This document shows positions 38,192-47,559 of a stretch of 64,000 bases of DNA, piece after piece. This stretch comes from Zygosaccharomyces rouxii (Eukaryota; Ascomycota; Saccharomycetes; Saccharomycetales; Saccharomycetaceae): the NCBI RefSeq assembly GCF_000026365.1, contig NC_012995.1, positions 1,428,501 through 1,492,500 on the forward strand, in the 5' to 3' direction. The notes beneath the pieces were generated by a model. That model searched no databases. It was not told the DNA's origin and saw only the letters and a program-made list of their open reading frames with translations. Made by a program: the position numbers and the translations under genes. Positions within the stretch are counted from its first letter, which is position 1. Each line of letters opens with the position of its first letter.

Positions 38192-38449
38192 CTAACGTTC
38201 TTGCCAAATGTCATCAGCACTGCCTCTATGAGTCTGGTTAAATTCGATCTGTTCCTTGTGCCACTGTTGAACAGCAATAGGATCCTTACCATGAAACATG
38301 CAGAACTTCAGTTTGGCTAACTGTTTCTGACATGCGTTGAACTCCCCATAACGATAGTAAGTACGAAATTGCCCACCGACTGAATAGCAACCAGTCAGCT
38401 GGTCGAAGGCATCCATGCATGACATAGTGGTCGGATATTGGCTAGACAT
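38192..38449 (-). CDS. EMI1: EMI1-like small twin CX9C protein
   Basis: The ATG ending at 38449 gives 85 residues (MSSQYPTTMSCMDAF). Two CX9C motifs are clear: CMDAFDQLTGC and CQKQLAKLKFC, separated by a short loop. This is typical of small proteins oxidised by Mia40 in the mitochondrial intermembrane space, although Emi1 is known mainly as needed for IME1 induction and sporulation. The EMI1 assignment (YDR512C) comes from this DUF3128-type core and position. As I recall, S. cerevisiae Emi1 is about twice as long. Here the frame upstream has no ATG before a stop. It is divergent from MXR2. Confidence 0.82.
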   Translation of the reverse strand: MSSQYPTTMSCMDAFDQLTGCYSVGGQFRTYYRYGEFNACQKQLAKLKFCMFHGKDPIAVQQWHKEQIEFNQTHRGSADDIWQER

Positions 38450-38595
38450 GATGTGCTTTATGTGTGGTACTGCGGAAATATTGCTTGTATTCAAATGTAT
38501 ACTATATATATCAAGTGAAATTTGTCAATCCCATCTCATCGCTTGGAAAGTTATAAGTTACATACAAACCTATTATTTAGCATAGCGAACGTGTA

Positions 38596-39075
38596 ATGTT
38601 AAGAATCGGTACTCAGTTACCACGTCTAAACTCATATATTTCTAACGTTGCAATCAGAAATTTTAGCAGTACCATGTCAAACCAACAACAGCAGTGGAAT
38701 CCCAAATTGACACCTGAACAACTAGCAGTCCTTAGGGATAAGTATACTGAAAGACCTAATACCGGTGCTTATTTGAACAATAAGGAACAGGGAACATATA
38801 ACTGTGCTAACTGCGATAATCCTCTCTACTCAAGTGGTGCGAAATTTGATTCCGGTTGTGGGTGGCCAGCATTTTACCAGGAAATTTCAAAGGATTCATT
38901 ACAATACCATGTTGATAACGCATTTGGTATGAAACGTGTGGAGGTCTGCTGTGGTAAATGCGGTGGTCATTTGGGCCACGTTTTTGAAGGTGAAGGTTGG
39001 CAAAAGATGCTTAACTTGCCCACTGATTCAAGACACTGTATTAACAGTGCATCCCTAAATTTCGAAAAAAAATGA
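38596..39075 (+). CDS. MXR2: MXR2, methionine-R-sulfoxide reductase B
   Basis: A 159-residue MsrB enzyme (168 in S. cerevisiae) that reduces the R form of methionine sulfoxide in mitochondria. A likely import signal, RNFSSTMSN in a basic N-terminus, precedes the domain. Zinc ligands CANC and CGKC are present. The substrate-site strand GCGWPAF and the catalytic cysteine in RHCINSASL (Cys148) are intact. An internal ATG at the end of the signal could give a cytosolic form. It converges on LSB5 with only 63 bases between stop codons. Confidence 0.97.
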   Translation: MLRIGTQLPRLNSYISNVAIRNFSSTMSNQQQQWNPKLTPEQLAVLRDKYTERPNTGAYLNNKEQGTYNCANCDNPLYSSGAKFDSGCGWPAFYQEISKDSLQYHVDNAFGMKRVEVCCGKCGGHLGHVFEGEGWQKMLNLPTDSRHCINSASLNFEKK

Positions 39076-39138
39076 TGTGCATGTACGATGTATAAAAATA
39101 CATAGTCAGGTTTTTACTGGTCCCTTTATTAATGGTGT

Positions 39139-40200
39139 TTATATTTTATGATTGTCTGCAAATGGATCCGTCTCATCTATTGGCTCCTCTTCTGCTTCAT
39201 CACTAGTCCCTCCAAGGCGTTCTTCATAATCACTATGTTCAGCGCCAGGGTACTCATCAGTAGCTATTGATTGTGGCGGTGATGGTGATAAACTACCTGC
39301 TCTTTCATCGTACTGACTTAGAGCATCCACTAATTCTTCGTTACATCGAATCAACGACCCCAAATGTTCACCTTCAGTTATCACTTGTAAATACCTTAAA
39401 ATTTTACGACGAATGGTCCTTGCTTCTTCAAATTTATCTGTAGCTTCCGTATCAGCGGTCGATGGTTCACCTGCAGGCATTATCATTAGGGCATTTCTTA
39501 AGGCAGTCGCAGCAGCTAATCCATCGCTGATCACAATACGAATCTTGGGAGATTCTTTGCTCATATCTAGTCGAGGGATTCTGTACAGCTCATCAGGATT
39601 GTGCTGATGACGTTCAGGATCTTGTGCTGATGCGAAAATCGATTCATCAGCGGGAGAATCATCCATAAATCTATTATTCCTATCGGTATCAGGCAAAGAG
39701 TCACGGGAGCGTTCACGTTCTTTTCTTTTCTTCACTTGTACCGATAAATTGTAGATACCTTCAAAAGTACGGGATTTATCTAAATCCTGTGCAACCAAGT
39801 AATCGTACCAGGACAAAACCGCATAAGTCGCATTTTTAACCAATCTTGAACTGTACCTCTGACCTCTCGCATCTGTACCCCGATCAATTGTTAACATTTT
39901 AACCCTATCTAAGAGCTTAGGATCGTTATATAAGACTCCCAATTTGACACCTTGTGAGACACATAGATCCAATATCTCAAAAGCTCTCCACGCCTGTACC
40001 CTGTTACCATATTTCAATTTTTTCCTTAGTGCCCTAGCGGCTTCTTCCTGATTAGTGGAATATTCATATTTATTGCTTGCATTCTTAATCAATTCTAATA
40101 TGTTGATCAGCTCTTCTTCAATAGTAAAATCATCCCTTGAAGTTACCTTATCGATTGTGCTAGTGATCGATGTGGTTCGATGGTCTGAGAAAAAACCCAT
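39139..40200 (-). CDS. LSB5: LSB5, VHS/GAT-type endocytic adaptor
   Basis: A 353-residue orthologue of Lsb5 (354 in S. cerevisiae). The VHS-like domain spans about 20-160 (FTIEEELINILELIKNASNK, VQAWRAFEILDLCVSQGVKL, WYDYLVAQDLD). A GAT-like helical region lies at about 245-300 (FEEARTIRRKILRYLQVI). The tail is acidic and ends DPFADNHKI, with an NPF-like DPF motif. Lsb5 binds Las17 and Sla1 and links actin to endocytosis. The gene order MXR2-LSB5-GRX matches chromosome III. Confidence 0.95.
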   Translation of the reverse strand: MGFFSDHRTTSITSTIDKVTSRDDFTIEEELINILELIKNASNKYEYSTNQEEAARALRKKLKYGNRVQAWRAFEILDLCVSQGVKLGVLYNDPKLLDRVKMLTIDRGTDARGQRYSSRLVKNATYAVLSWYDYLVAQDLDKSRTFEGIYNLSVQVKKRKERERSRDSLPDTDRNNRFMDDSPADESIFASAQDPERHQHNPDELYRIPRLDMSKESPKIRIVISDGLAAATALRNALMIMPAGEPSTADTEATDKFEEARTIRRKILRYLQVITEGEHLGSLIRCNEELVDALSQYDERAGSLSPSPPQSIATDEYPGAEHSDYEERLGGTSDEAEEEPIDETDPFADNHKI

Positions 40201-40786
40201 CCCAATTTAGTGAATCTAAAGCTTGAGTGATCTAACAACCGATTGCAATAGAAATTTAGGAAAAAAAAGCACCTCTTGATTCCTTGTAGTGTTATATACA
40301 TGACGATGCAGTTTCAATATCGCCAATGTGTGTTGCACTTTTCGCTTTTAATGTGCGGCTCTAACATTTAGGGTGCGAATGGAGAGAAAAAAGGGCAAGT
40401 TAGGGCTCCAGGGATAGTGGTCTCATACGGTTATTTCCTTTTTTGTTAGTTCGTTTACAGAAGAGGGAGGCAGTGTACTCCATTGGGAAGCCGGTGATTC
40501 AAACGGTAGGCAGATGACCAAATAAGGAGCAGTTTACAGAAGTAAAAGTCTTGGCACTCTTTATATATACCATATTCTTCTATTGAAGCAAGGGCTTCTA
40601 TACTGAAATCGTAGTCAAATCATTCATTCAAACCGGTGACTTTATATCCTCTTGTATCTTTTCATGTGAAACAATGGATGGGTAGATATCAGCATAAATA
40701 TGTAGGTATTATGTCATTATATCTTTCATAAGATTGAGGAATAAGATTGAGGAATTGAGTTTTACATAGTCATACTGCTTTATCAA

Positions 40787-41138
40787 AGGGGAAAAGATAT
40801 GTGACGTTTGCTTTTTCTTTTCTCTGTCTCGGATTTACATATCGTAGTTTTGTACTACACAGTAAGAAAGTTTACATTTTGGTGCTCAACCTTGTACTTC
40901 AGGAATTGGGAAGTGCTCGTCTGATGAATAAAAAAAGTCATCGAGAAGAAAACATATCTGGAGAAGAATACTCAGACTAGGGGATTAGTAATTGGTTAGC
41001 ATATTGGTATAAATCACCAATTTTTACAAACCCCCTTCAAACCTTAATTGAAAGAGGCTCCCATATGCTAAATATGGTTGGAGGGTCACCGAGCCCTAAT
41101 CTTTGTCATTAGGGCTCAATTCAAGGGGAGGTATAAAA
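40787..41138 (+). promoter_or_regulatory. GRX2 promoter: STRE elements and TATA box
   Basis: AGGGG stress response elements lie at 40787-40791 and 41124-41128, and TATAAAA is at 41132-41138, 72 bases before the GRX2 ATG. The rest of the 1009-base spacer 40201-41209 has a tandem AAGATTGAGGAAT repeat (about 40728-40755) and the inverted repeats described separately, but no gene. Confidence 0.6.
41032..41128. repeat. Multi-stem inverted repeat just upstream of the GRX2 TATA box
   Basis: A perfect hairpin has arms GAGCCCTAAT (41091-41100) and ATTAGGGCTC (41108-41117) with a 7-base loop. A second, CCATAT-GCTAA-ATATGG, is at 41061-41077. An outer imperfect stem pairs CCCCTT (41032-41037) and AATTG (41046-41050) with CAATT (41117-41121) and AAGGGG (41123-41128). 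The 9-mer TTAGGGCTC also occurs singly at 40400-40408. Confidence 0.7.
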
Positions 41139-41194
41139 GCATCCAAGCGATGCTTAAAAATTGTGAACACCTTCAAACTTCGGCTAAAGACTAG

Positions 41195-41629
<435 letters not shown>

Positions 41630-41761
41630 ATTATTTAGTTTGACTTACCGTATACATTATAAATTCATCTACTGGAGGGATTCTCCAGTTTATTAATATC
41701 TTAACATCAAAATCATATTCATACAAACGCATACATATATATTACAAATTCGAAAAAACCC

Positions 41762-42838
41762 TTAGAATACACAGATTGACAGACCCATTAGGACAGCAAG
41801 AGACAGCAGCACGCTGGATGGGAAGCTACGGGCACCAGCACCTTGTGCAGGCATGTTACCCTCTGCTCTCTTGACAACAGCGGTTGCTGGAGCCTGTGTT
41901 TGGTGACGCTTGTTACCTGCTGCGGTTAAAGCAGCAATGTCCAGAGTTGGATTGAGTGGTCTCAAAGTGCTTACAGAAGTGGTAGATGGACCTAAGCTTG
42001 CAGAGACCACATACCACTTGGTGTAAATGTAGACTTGACCATCGGAAGTAACTGTGTATTCACTAGCGATGGTGTGGACACCATCCCTGGTAAAGGTTGG
42101 TGAAGAACCACCGTTAGAACTGCCAGGTGCTGATGTAATTGTACTAGAAGGGCTAGAACTGGTGGTAGAACCAGGGATAGGAGTGCTGGAACTAGAGTCA
42201 GAAGACGAACTAGAAGGGCTAGCGACAGAGCTTGAGCTTGGGGCAGAGCTTGAGGAGCCTGATGGGCTAGGTGCAGAGCTTGAGCTGGGAACAGAACTTG
42301 AGCTGGAAGCAGAGCTCGAAGGAATAGCACTAGAGCTTGAGCTGGGGGCGGAGCTTGAAGAGCTAACGAATAAGCTCGAGGGGCTGACGGTGGCAGAGGA
42401 ACCGCTGAACACAGAACTTGAACTTGGGGAAGACCAAGTAGAAGGTGCCGAGGAGGAAGCGGAAGAGGATGCTTGTGAAGAACCGAACGGACAGTTCTGT
42501 GCATTTGTACTACTCCACTGCAATGGTTGACCATCAGGTCCGACTAAATGGAAGACATTATATTGATTCCATGATAACAAAGTATTCTCCTGGCCACCAG
42601 GAGCATAAATAACCATACCTGATGATAGAATGTTACAAATATCTGCATCGTTAGCATTCACTGAAACTTGGAGACCTTCATCAGTGGCACTCACGCTAAC
42701 CAAATCATTGTTCTCACGAAAATAGTAGGATACTGTAATTTCATTGTCATAATTGACAGGGACTGTAAAGCTACGTTGTGCTGCTGCAAAAGTGGAAAGA
42801 CTCAAACCCACCAAACATGAAAGAATGTTGAAATGCAT
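41762..42838 (-). CDS. Serine-rich GPI-type cell-surface protein, unrecognised
   Basis: I do not recognise this gene. The ATG ending at 42838 gives 358 residues and starts a good signal peptide (MHFNILSCLVGLSLSTFAAAQ). An ATG 23 codons earlier (42907) would bury it. Residues about 22-120 form a globular domain (NEITVSYYFRENNDLVSVSA, VIYAPGGQENTLLSWNQYN) with cysteines in DADICNIL and AQNCPFG. A long Ser/Pro stalk follows. A second conserved-looking block (TRDGVHTIASEYTVTSDGQV, YTKWYVVSA) comes next, then NKRH and VKRAEG (possible Kex2 sites). The hydrophobic end is typical of a GPI signal. It is a probable wall mannoprotein. It has no counterpart between GRX1/2 and GFD2 in S. cerevisiae. Confidence 0.85.
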   Translation of the reverse strand: MHFNILSCLVGLSLSTFAAAQRSFTVPVNYDNEITVSYYFRENNDLVSVSATDEGLQVSVNANDADICNILSSGMVIYAPGGQENTLLSWNQYNVFHLVGPDGQPLQWSSTNAQNCPFGSSQASSSASSSAPSTWSSPSSSSVFSGSSATVSPSSLFVSSSSSAPSSSSSAIPSSSASSSSSVPSSSSAPSPSGSSSSAPSSSSVASPSSSSSDSSSSTPIPGSTTSSSPSSTITSAPGSSNGGSSPTFTRDGVHTIASEYTVTSDGQVYIYTKWYVVSASLGPSTTSVSTLRPLNPTLDIAALTAAGNKRHQTQAPATAVVKRAEGNMPAQGAGARSFPSSVLLSLAVLMGLSICVF

Positions 42839-43331
42839 TTGAAATATTAAGCGATTGGACTGGTTTAATTTCTTGTTGTCTTCACACAGAAGAACATTGC
42901 AGAACATATATCTGATATCTTTTGAGGCTGTCCATTTTTATACCAATCCCAAATCCATTCTAGTTCGCCCAGCTTACAGGTTCAACTGTTGTTTATGTTG
43001 ACATCAATTGGCATTGTAAACACTTTGCAGGGACTAGGGCTTGCATATATCTTGTGTTCTTCAGATGGCTGGTTTGATGTCCCTTCTCGGAACGCTGTAC
43101 TCTGCGAGTTCCTAAAACGGCTGTGCCAAGATCGAAACTTATTTTCTTCAGCAGGGCACCGAACAATACAATTTACCTTTATGAAAACCTCCGAAATAAC
43201 TTTATTCTCCCATTGGGCAACATAAAAACTCCGAAACCAGCATATACAAGATTCATAATAATAAAAAAAAATAATAATAATAAAACAAAAAACAAAAAAC
43301 AAACAAAACAGAAGTCATATGTCTCTATTTA
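42839..43331. other. Spacer between GPI-protein gene and YDR514C/GFD2 gene
   Basis: This 493-base stretch carries the promoter of the serine-rich gene and the 3' region of the next gene. It has A-rich tracts with AAT and AAAAC repeats (about 43260-43310). I see no other gene or clear site. Confidence 0.4.
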
Positions 43332-44738
43332 CTAACCCAAAGTACTTTCGAATGCTATGCGAGCGCTGTCGAACCATCTAGCGCCGCCAAATTCTGTTTG
43401 TACGATAGCCTTTGAACGCTTCCTGCTAGGAAGGTTGTTATTGTTGTTATTGCTTGGTACACTTTGTAACGATTCATTAACTGAAAGCACGTAAGATATG
43501 GGGAGGACCTTAGGTTCAATTTTTTCACGACTTAACCACCATTTAATTCTGCGCTGTATAACTTCCAATTCGTCCATACTTGCATGTTTACGAAAACTAA
43601 TGTCACACATACACATTAGCAGTTGTAAAGTATAGTGAGCGTCATTACCAGCATTGTGTAAAAAAGCATGCGGTATACGGAACAACCTCAGTATACGACC
43701 CAAATTACCACCGAAATTACCGTAACAAGACCTATAGAGTTTTTCAGTATCCAGGACGTAAGTCTGTTTGTTCTCCCGTAAATTGGTTAAACTGAAATCC
43801 ATCTGATTATCATTAGGGATATTAACACCAAGCATCCTCAACCATTTCAAATCTCCGTGTAAATTATGACCAACAAATGCCCTTGACCAACTACGATCCT
43901 CCTTTGTCTGTGGTATCATATAATAATCCACCAATGCCTGTACAAATTCCACACATCCCTGTAAATCTAACACCAAACTTTCACCCAAAATGTAACAATC
44001 CTTCGAATCACAAACAAATTTTTTATTTCTCAAATGCAGAGATTCAAATATCACCAAATGATAATTACGTTTGACCGGTACCAACGAGTGTACATTTTCC
44101 CTTGGGTCGTAAATCGAAATCCCAATTTCTGTAACCACATTATTATCACGTTCAAAGGCTTCGATATCCAATGAGAATAGAATTGTCTTTCTATTGGAGA
44201 CTAACCTTATGCAATTGCACAGATATTCAAAATTAGTATTCCCCGGGAAAGCATGCACCATAGGGTAATGCTCATCCTTGATCTGTGCAGCTACTTTTTG
44301 AAACAGTTTTTGATTATGCTTGATATCAACATCCTGTGACTCTATCGAAGACGAAGAAGATTCAGTTCCTGGTAGCGGCCCATTTTCTTCAACCCATTGC
44401 ATCTTCGCTTGTTGTAACTTCTCATTCAACAATTTAGTAGATACGTTATTCATCTTGCGATAATCACTACCAATTTGTTTCAAATAGTCTTCAATAGCCT
44501 TGGCCAATCTTTCATCGCTTTCATAGGTTACTCTGCGTAACCGAGCAAACTGTTCAAATTCGTCAACCCAATTTGTTCTCTTCGATCTATTCTTCGAGAC
44601 AACTGCTCTGCTTGCATTTTTATAGCCATGAGTACCATGATTAACACTAACGGTATCTGGTAAGGATCTTATTTGTAAACTTGTTCTCTTTGCAACACTG
44701 CCAGACGACGTCATCGCCCTTGATATGCTCCTCTTCAT
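43332..44738 (-). CDS. RNase H-fold exonuclease-like protein (YDR514C/GFD2 orthologue)
   Basis: The ATG ending at 44738 gives 468 residues (YDR514C 483, Gfd2 566); only a GTG lies upstream. The C-terminal half is a DEDDh 3'-5' exonuclease-like domain. The residues of the active site are all visible: D191 and E193 in FSLDIEAFE, D296 in GHNLHGDLKWL, and H361/D366 in HNAGNDAHYT. This suggests a working nuclease, but the activity is inferred. The N-terminal part is basic. GFD2 was found as a suppressor of an mRNA-export (Dbp5) mutant. YDR514C and YCL036W are duplicates in S. cerevisiae, and this is their single counterpart. Confidence 0.92.
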   Translation of the reverse strand: MKRSISRAMTSSGSVAKRTSLQIRSLPDTVSVNHGTHGYKNASRAVVSKNRSKRTNWVDEFEQFARLRRVTYESDERLAKAIEDYLKQIGSDYRKMNNVSTKLLNEKLQQAKMQWVEENGPLPGTESSSSSIESQDVDIKHNQKLFQKVAAQIKDEHYPMVHAFPGNTNFEYLCNCIRLVSNRKTILFSLDIEAFERDNNVVTEIGISIYDPRENVHSLVPVKRNYHLVIFESLHLRNKKFVCDSKDCYILGESLVLDLQGCVEFVQALVDYYMIPQTKEDRSWSRAFVGHNLHGDLKWLRMLGVNIPNDNQMDFSLTNLRENKQTYVLDTEKLYRSCYGNFGGNLGRILRLFRIPHAFLHNAGNDAHYTLQLLMCMCDISFRKHASMDELEVIQRRIKWWLSREKIEPKVLPISYVLSVNESLQSVPSNNNNNNLPSRKRSKAIVQTEFGGARWFDSARIAFESTLG

Positions 44739-45226
44739 GAAACGACCAGCGGAAAAAGGCTGATACACAATTCAAAAACGACTAACCACGTACAGACCAA
44801 TATAAGGGTCCCTAAAATACCCTTTATGTCCGTATATTCCTTCTTATTCCTCGAGATTAGATGGGATGAGATGAGATGTGCTTCAAACGATTTACTGAAA
44901 AAATGATGGGATGTACGGGTTTACCCAAGCACAAAAATTTTCATCATCATCAAAAAAAAAAAAATTTGATTCTTCAACTAACGATGAGCATACTGAACAA
45001 TTGTTTAAGAAGCAGTTTAAGGCGTTCAAGTAGGTAGTGGCAGAATAAAACATAAGCCTTTTTCGGTCTCATTGCCTCGTGTGAAAGGAATAAAGGAAAG
45101 ACACATAAAAAGGAGTCGTTGGAGTTGCGAATTGTTTTGATTCTTTTAATATAGAGATTCGCAGCCCATATAATATACTATACTATAGTCTTCAATCCTT
45201 CAAAAACAGGAAACACAGTAACCAAA

Positions 45227-46789
45227 ATGTCTTCTGATAGTGGAGTTTCCAAGGAGGTCAAGTTTGTTGAAAATGGAAGTGGTTCTCCATCTTCCGCACC
45301 TCAAACTGCAAGACCGTCATCACCATCCCCAGAGGGAAACAGTAATTCTTCCCCAGATGCTGCTACTACTACTAGCACTGAGAATAAGAAAGAGCCTGTG
45401 CTGACACCGGCACCTTTGCCAACAAAATCTCCATGGAAATCTGTCTCTTCAGATATTCCTGTTTCTAAGATTCCAGTTGAATCTTTAGAAGCTCCTAAGA
45501 AGAACAAACCAAAGGCTACAACTTCTAACACTGTAAAGTCTTCTTCTTCAACAAAATGGGTTCCTATGAAGGCATCTATCGTGGTATCGGGTTCGAAGAA
45601 ATCTGGTAGCGGCAAGAAGGGTTCTAACAGACAGTCCCAAGGTCCAGCGGGTAGTAATAACAGTGGAAGATCTAGCAGCACAGCTGGCAAGAAGAAGAAA
45701 CAACCTCAGCCTCAACAATCCCAACAGACTAGTACGAAGAACAAGCAACAGCAACCACAAGAGTCTACACCACCTCAGTCTAGTAGCAAGAATGATAGCG
45801 ATTCTTCTGAAAATGCTCCTAGTACGACGAGTAATGAAAAGACTAAGGAGAAGAGTAAGGCTGATGAAGACTCTGAATCTAAGACTTCATCTGAAAGTGG
45901 TCAACAGCAGAACAAAGATCGTTTTAACAAGCATAACGAAAATGTGGAACACCCTCATAGAAAGCAGCATACTTTTAACAACCAACATCACCCACGTCAA
46001 CAAGGTTTCCCTCGTAGAAGATATTATAACAACTACCATAATAACAATAATAACGATTCATACAAGAATTCTCATGGATTTCAACATCATCATCCAAAGA
46101 GCAATTTCACACCATACCACGGTGGATCTGGACGTCCATTTAATAACCACTACCGCGGTCCAAGATATGGAGGACCAATGCACCAACAACAAGTTCCACC
46201 CTCTTACCAACAACAATTCCACCCTATGCAAGCTATCATTGTTGCCGTTAACAGTGTAGCTAAACAAATGGAATACTATTTCAGTGCCGAAAATTTAAAG
46301 AAAGACGATTACTTGAGATCTAAGTTATCTAAGGAAGGTTATGCTCCTGTAACATTGATCTCCAAATTCTACAGGGTAAACAATATGTCCTTTGGTGGTG
46401 ATCCATATTTGATCTTAGCCTCCTTAAGAGAAATTGTTGCTAACGAACATTCAACTGTTGAAGTTGCTGCTGGTACCTTAACTGAAAGTAATTTCGACTT
46501 GGAGCCTCAAGATAAAGAATCTCCATTAGCCAAATATTTCATTCGTTCCAAAGAATGGTCTAATTTGTTACCGGAGGATGTGTCTACAGCGGTCACCATC
46601 GAGAAGAATTTGGAAGGTGACGAATTGGACGAATTCCTGATAGCTCCTTTGCCCGTACCACCAGTTTATGGCCCAGGTCCAGGTGGAGCACCAGTTCCTC
46701 CGGTAGTCCCAGCACCTGTCCCAGCACCAGTTCCAGCTGCTGCTAATGCCGAACAGGAGAAAGAACAAGAAGACGAAAACAAGAAATAA
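45227..46789 (+). CDS. SRO9: La-motif RNA-binding protein (SLF1/SRO9 orthologue)
   Basis: A 520-residue protein (Sro9 434, Slf1 447 in S. cerevisiae). The first 330 residues are disordered, with Ser, Gln, Lys and Asn-rich tracts and an Arg/Tyr/Asn/Gly segment (260-315) that may bind RNA. The La motif at about 338-416 (VNSVAKQMEYYFSAENLKKD, YAPVTLISKFYRVNNMS) is well conserved. A Pro/Ala-rich acidic tail follows. These proteins associate with polysomes and mRNAs and help the oxidative-stress response. It is divergent from the YDR514C/GFD2 gene; the 488-base spacer (44739-45226) has an A-run with TCATCA repeats (about 44940-44965) and nothing else distinctive. Confidence 0.94.
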   Translation: MSSDSGVSKEVKFVENGSGSPSSAPQTARPSSPSPEGNSNSSPDAATTTSTENKKEPVLTPAPLPTKSPWKSVSSDIPVSKIPVESLEAPKKNKPKATTSNTVKSSSSTKWVPMKASIVVSGSKKSGSGKKGSNRQSQGPAGSNNSGRSSSTAGKKKKQPQPQQSQQTSTKNKQQQPQESTPPQSSSKNDSDSSENAPSTTSNEKTKEKSKADEDSESKTSSESGQQQNKDRFNKHNENVEHPHRKQHTFNNQHHPRQQGFPRRRYYNNYHNNNNNDSYKNSHGFQHHHPKSNFTPYHGGSGRPFNNHYRGPRYGGPMHQQQVPPSYQQQFHPMQAIIVAVNSVAKQMEYYFSAENLKKDDYLRSKLSKEGYAPVTLISKFYRVNNMSFGGDPYLILASLREIVANEHSTVEVAAGTLTESNFDLEPQDKESPLAKYFIRSKEWSNLLPEDVSTAVTIEKNLEGDELDEFLIAPLPVPPVYGPGPGGAPVPPVVPAPVPAPVPAAANAEQEKEQEDENKK

Positions 46790-47559
46790 TGAGATTTCTT
46801 CCCCTCAAGTGCTAGCCCTAAGAAAGTATTTTTTTTTTCGAAACGAAAGAACATTTTTGCGAAATTAGCATTTAGTCGTTGACGTTTACACTATGTGTGC
46901 ATTAGTAACCACCAATTTTTGATGGTTGACTACAATTTTCCATTTTTACCCCATTGTATGCGTATGTGTATGTGTGTGTGTGTGCGTGTGTCTGTCCACC
47001 CCAAACATTTCATCCTGCCCTTTTTTGTAAAATAGCTGTCATAAGTGGACTTGATTCCTCTCCAAACCAGTTGAAACCTCCTGTACAATTAGCCCTTGAA
47101 TGAGCATCAATTTTTTTCCTTCTGAATCAACTGGTATCAATCTCATCAGCACTACTACTATGTCAAAAATCAAAAAAAAAAAAAATAGAGTTTTAATCCA
47201 CATTGAAATAAAATAGAATATAATGAAGCAGGATTATCTACATATAATAGGTTTTTTTTTATTTTTATTTTTTTTTTTATTTTTTTGCTATTGCAGCAGC
47301 AGCTACTGCTTCTGTCAATTGTATGTTTCCTATACATGCTAATTTATATTGCCCAAGCTCCGTATTATTCTTGTATTTAGATGGAAGTAGATTTTGTATT
47401 ATACTATGGAAGCGGGCTTTTCATTGTACGAAGCAGCCGCATCTTGAGGAAATGCTTCGACCTTTATCTCTCTTTAGTCAATTCTTTATCACATTGAAAG
47501 TCTTGCTGGCAAGGTGGAGTTAGTTTAACAGTAGTAAAAGAGTCTTACGAAGTGTATTA
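46790..47559. other. SRO9-ATG22 spacer with simple repeats
   Basis: A 770-base stretch without a gene. It contains a GT-rich microsatellite (about 46955-46992), an A-run (about 47170-47185) and a long T-rich tract broken by single A residues (47252-47287). CCAGTTGA and TCAACTGG form an 8-base inverted pair about 60 bases apart (near 47067-47152). It serves as SRO9 3' region and ATG22 promoter. Confidence 0.5.

Noticed and set aside
42054..42530. A 158-codon Glu/Leu-rich open frame on the plus strand
   Set aside because: It is the reverse of the Ser-rich stalk of the GPI protein; serine codons read backwards give Glu/Leu. The minus-strand frame has the signal peptide and GPI end.
45663..46259. 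A 198-codon frame overlapping SRO9 in another phase
   Set aside because: The composition is a shifted read of Gln/Asn/Ser-rich repeats, with no recognisable domain.
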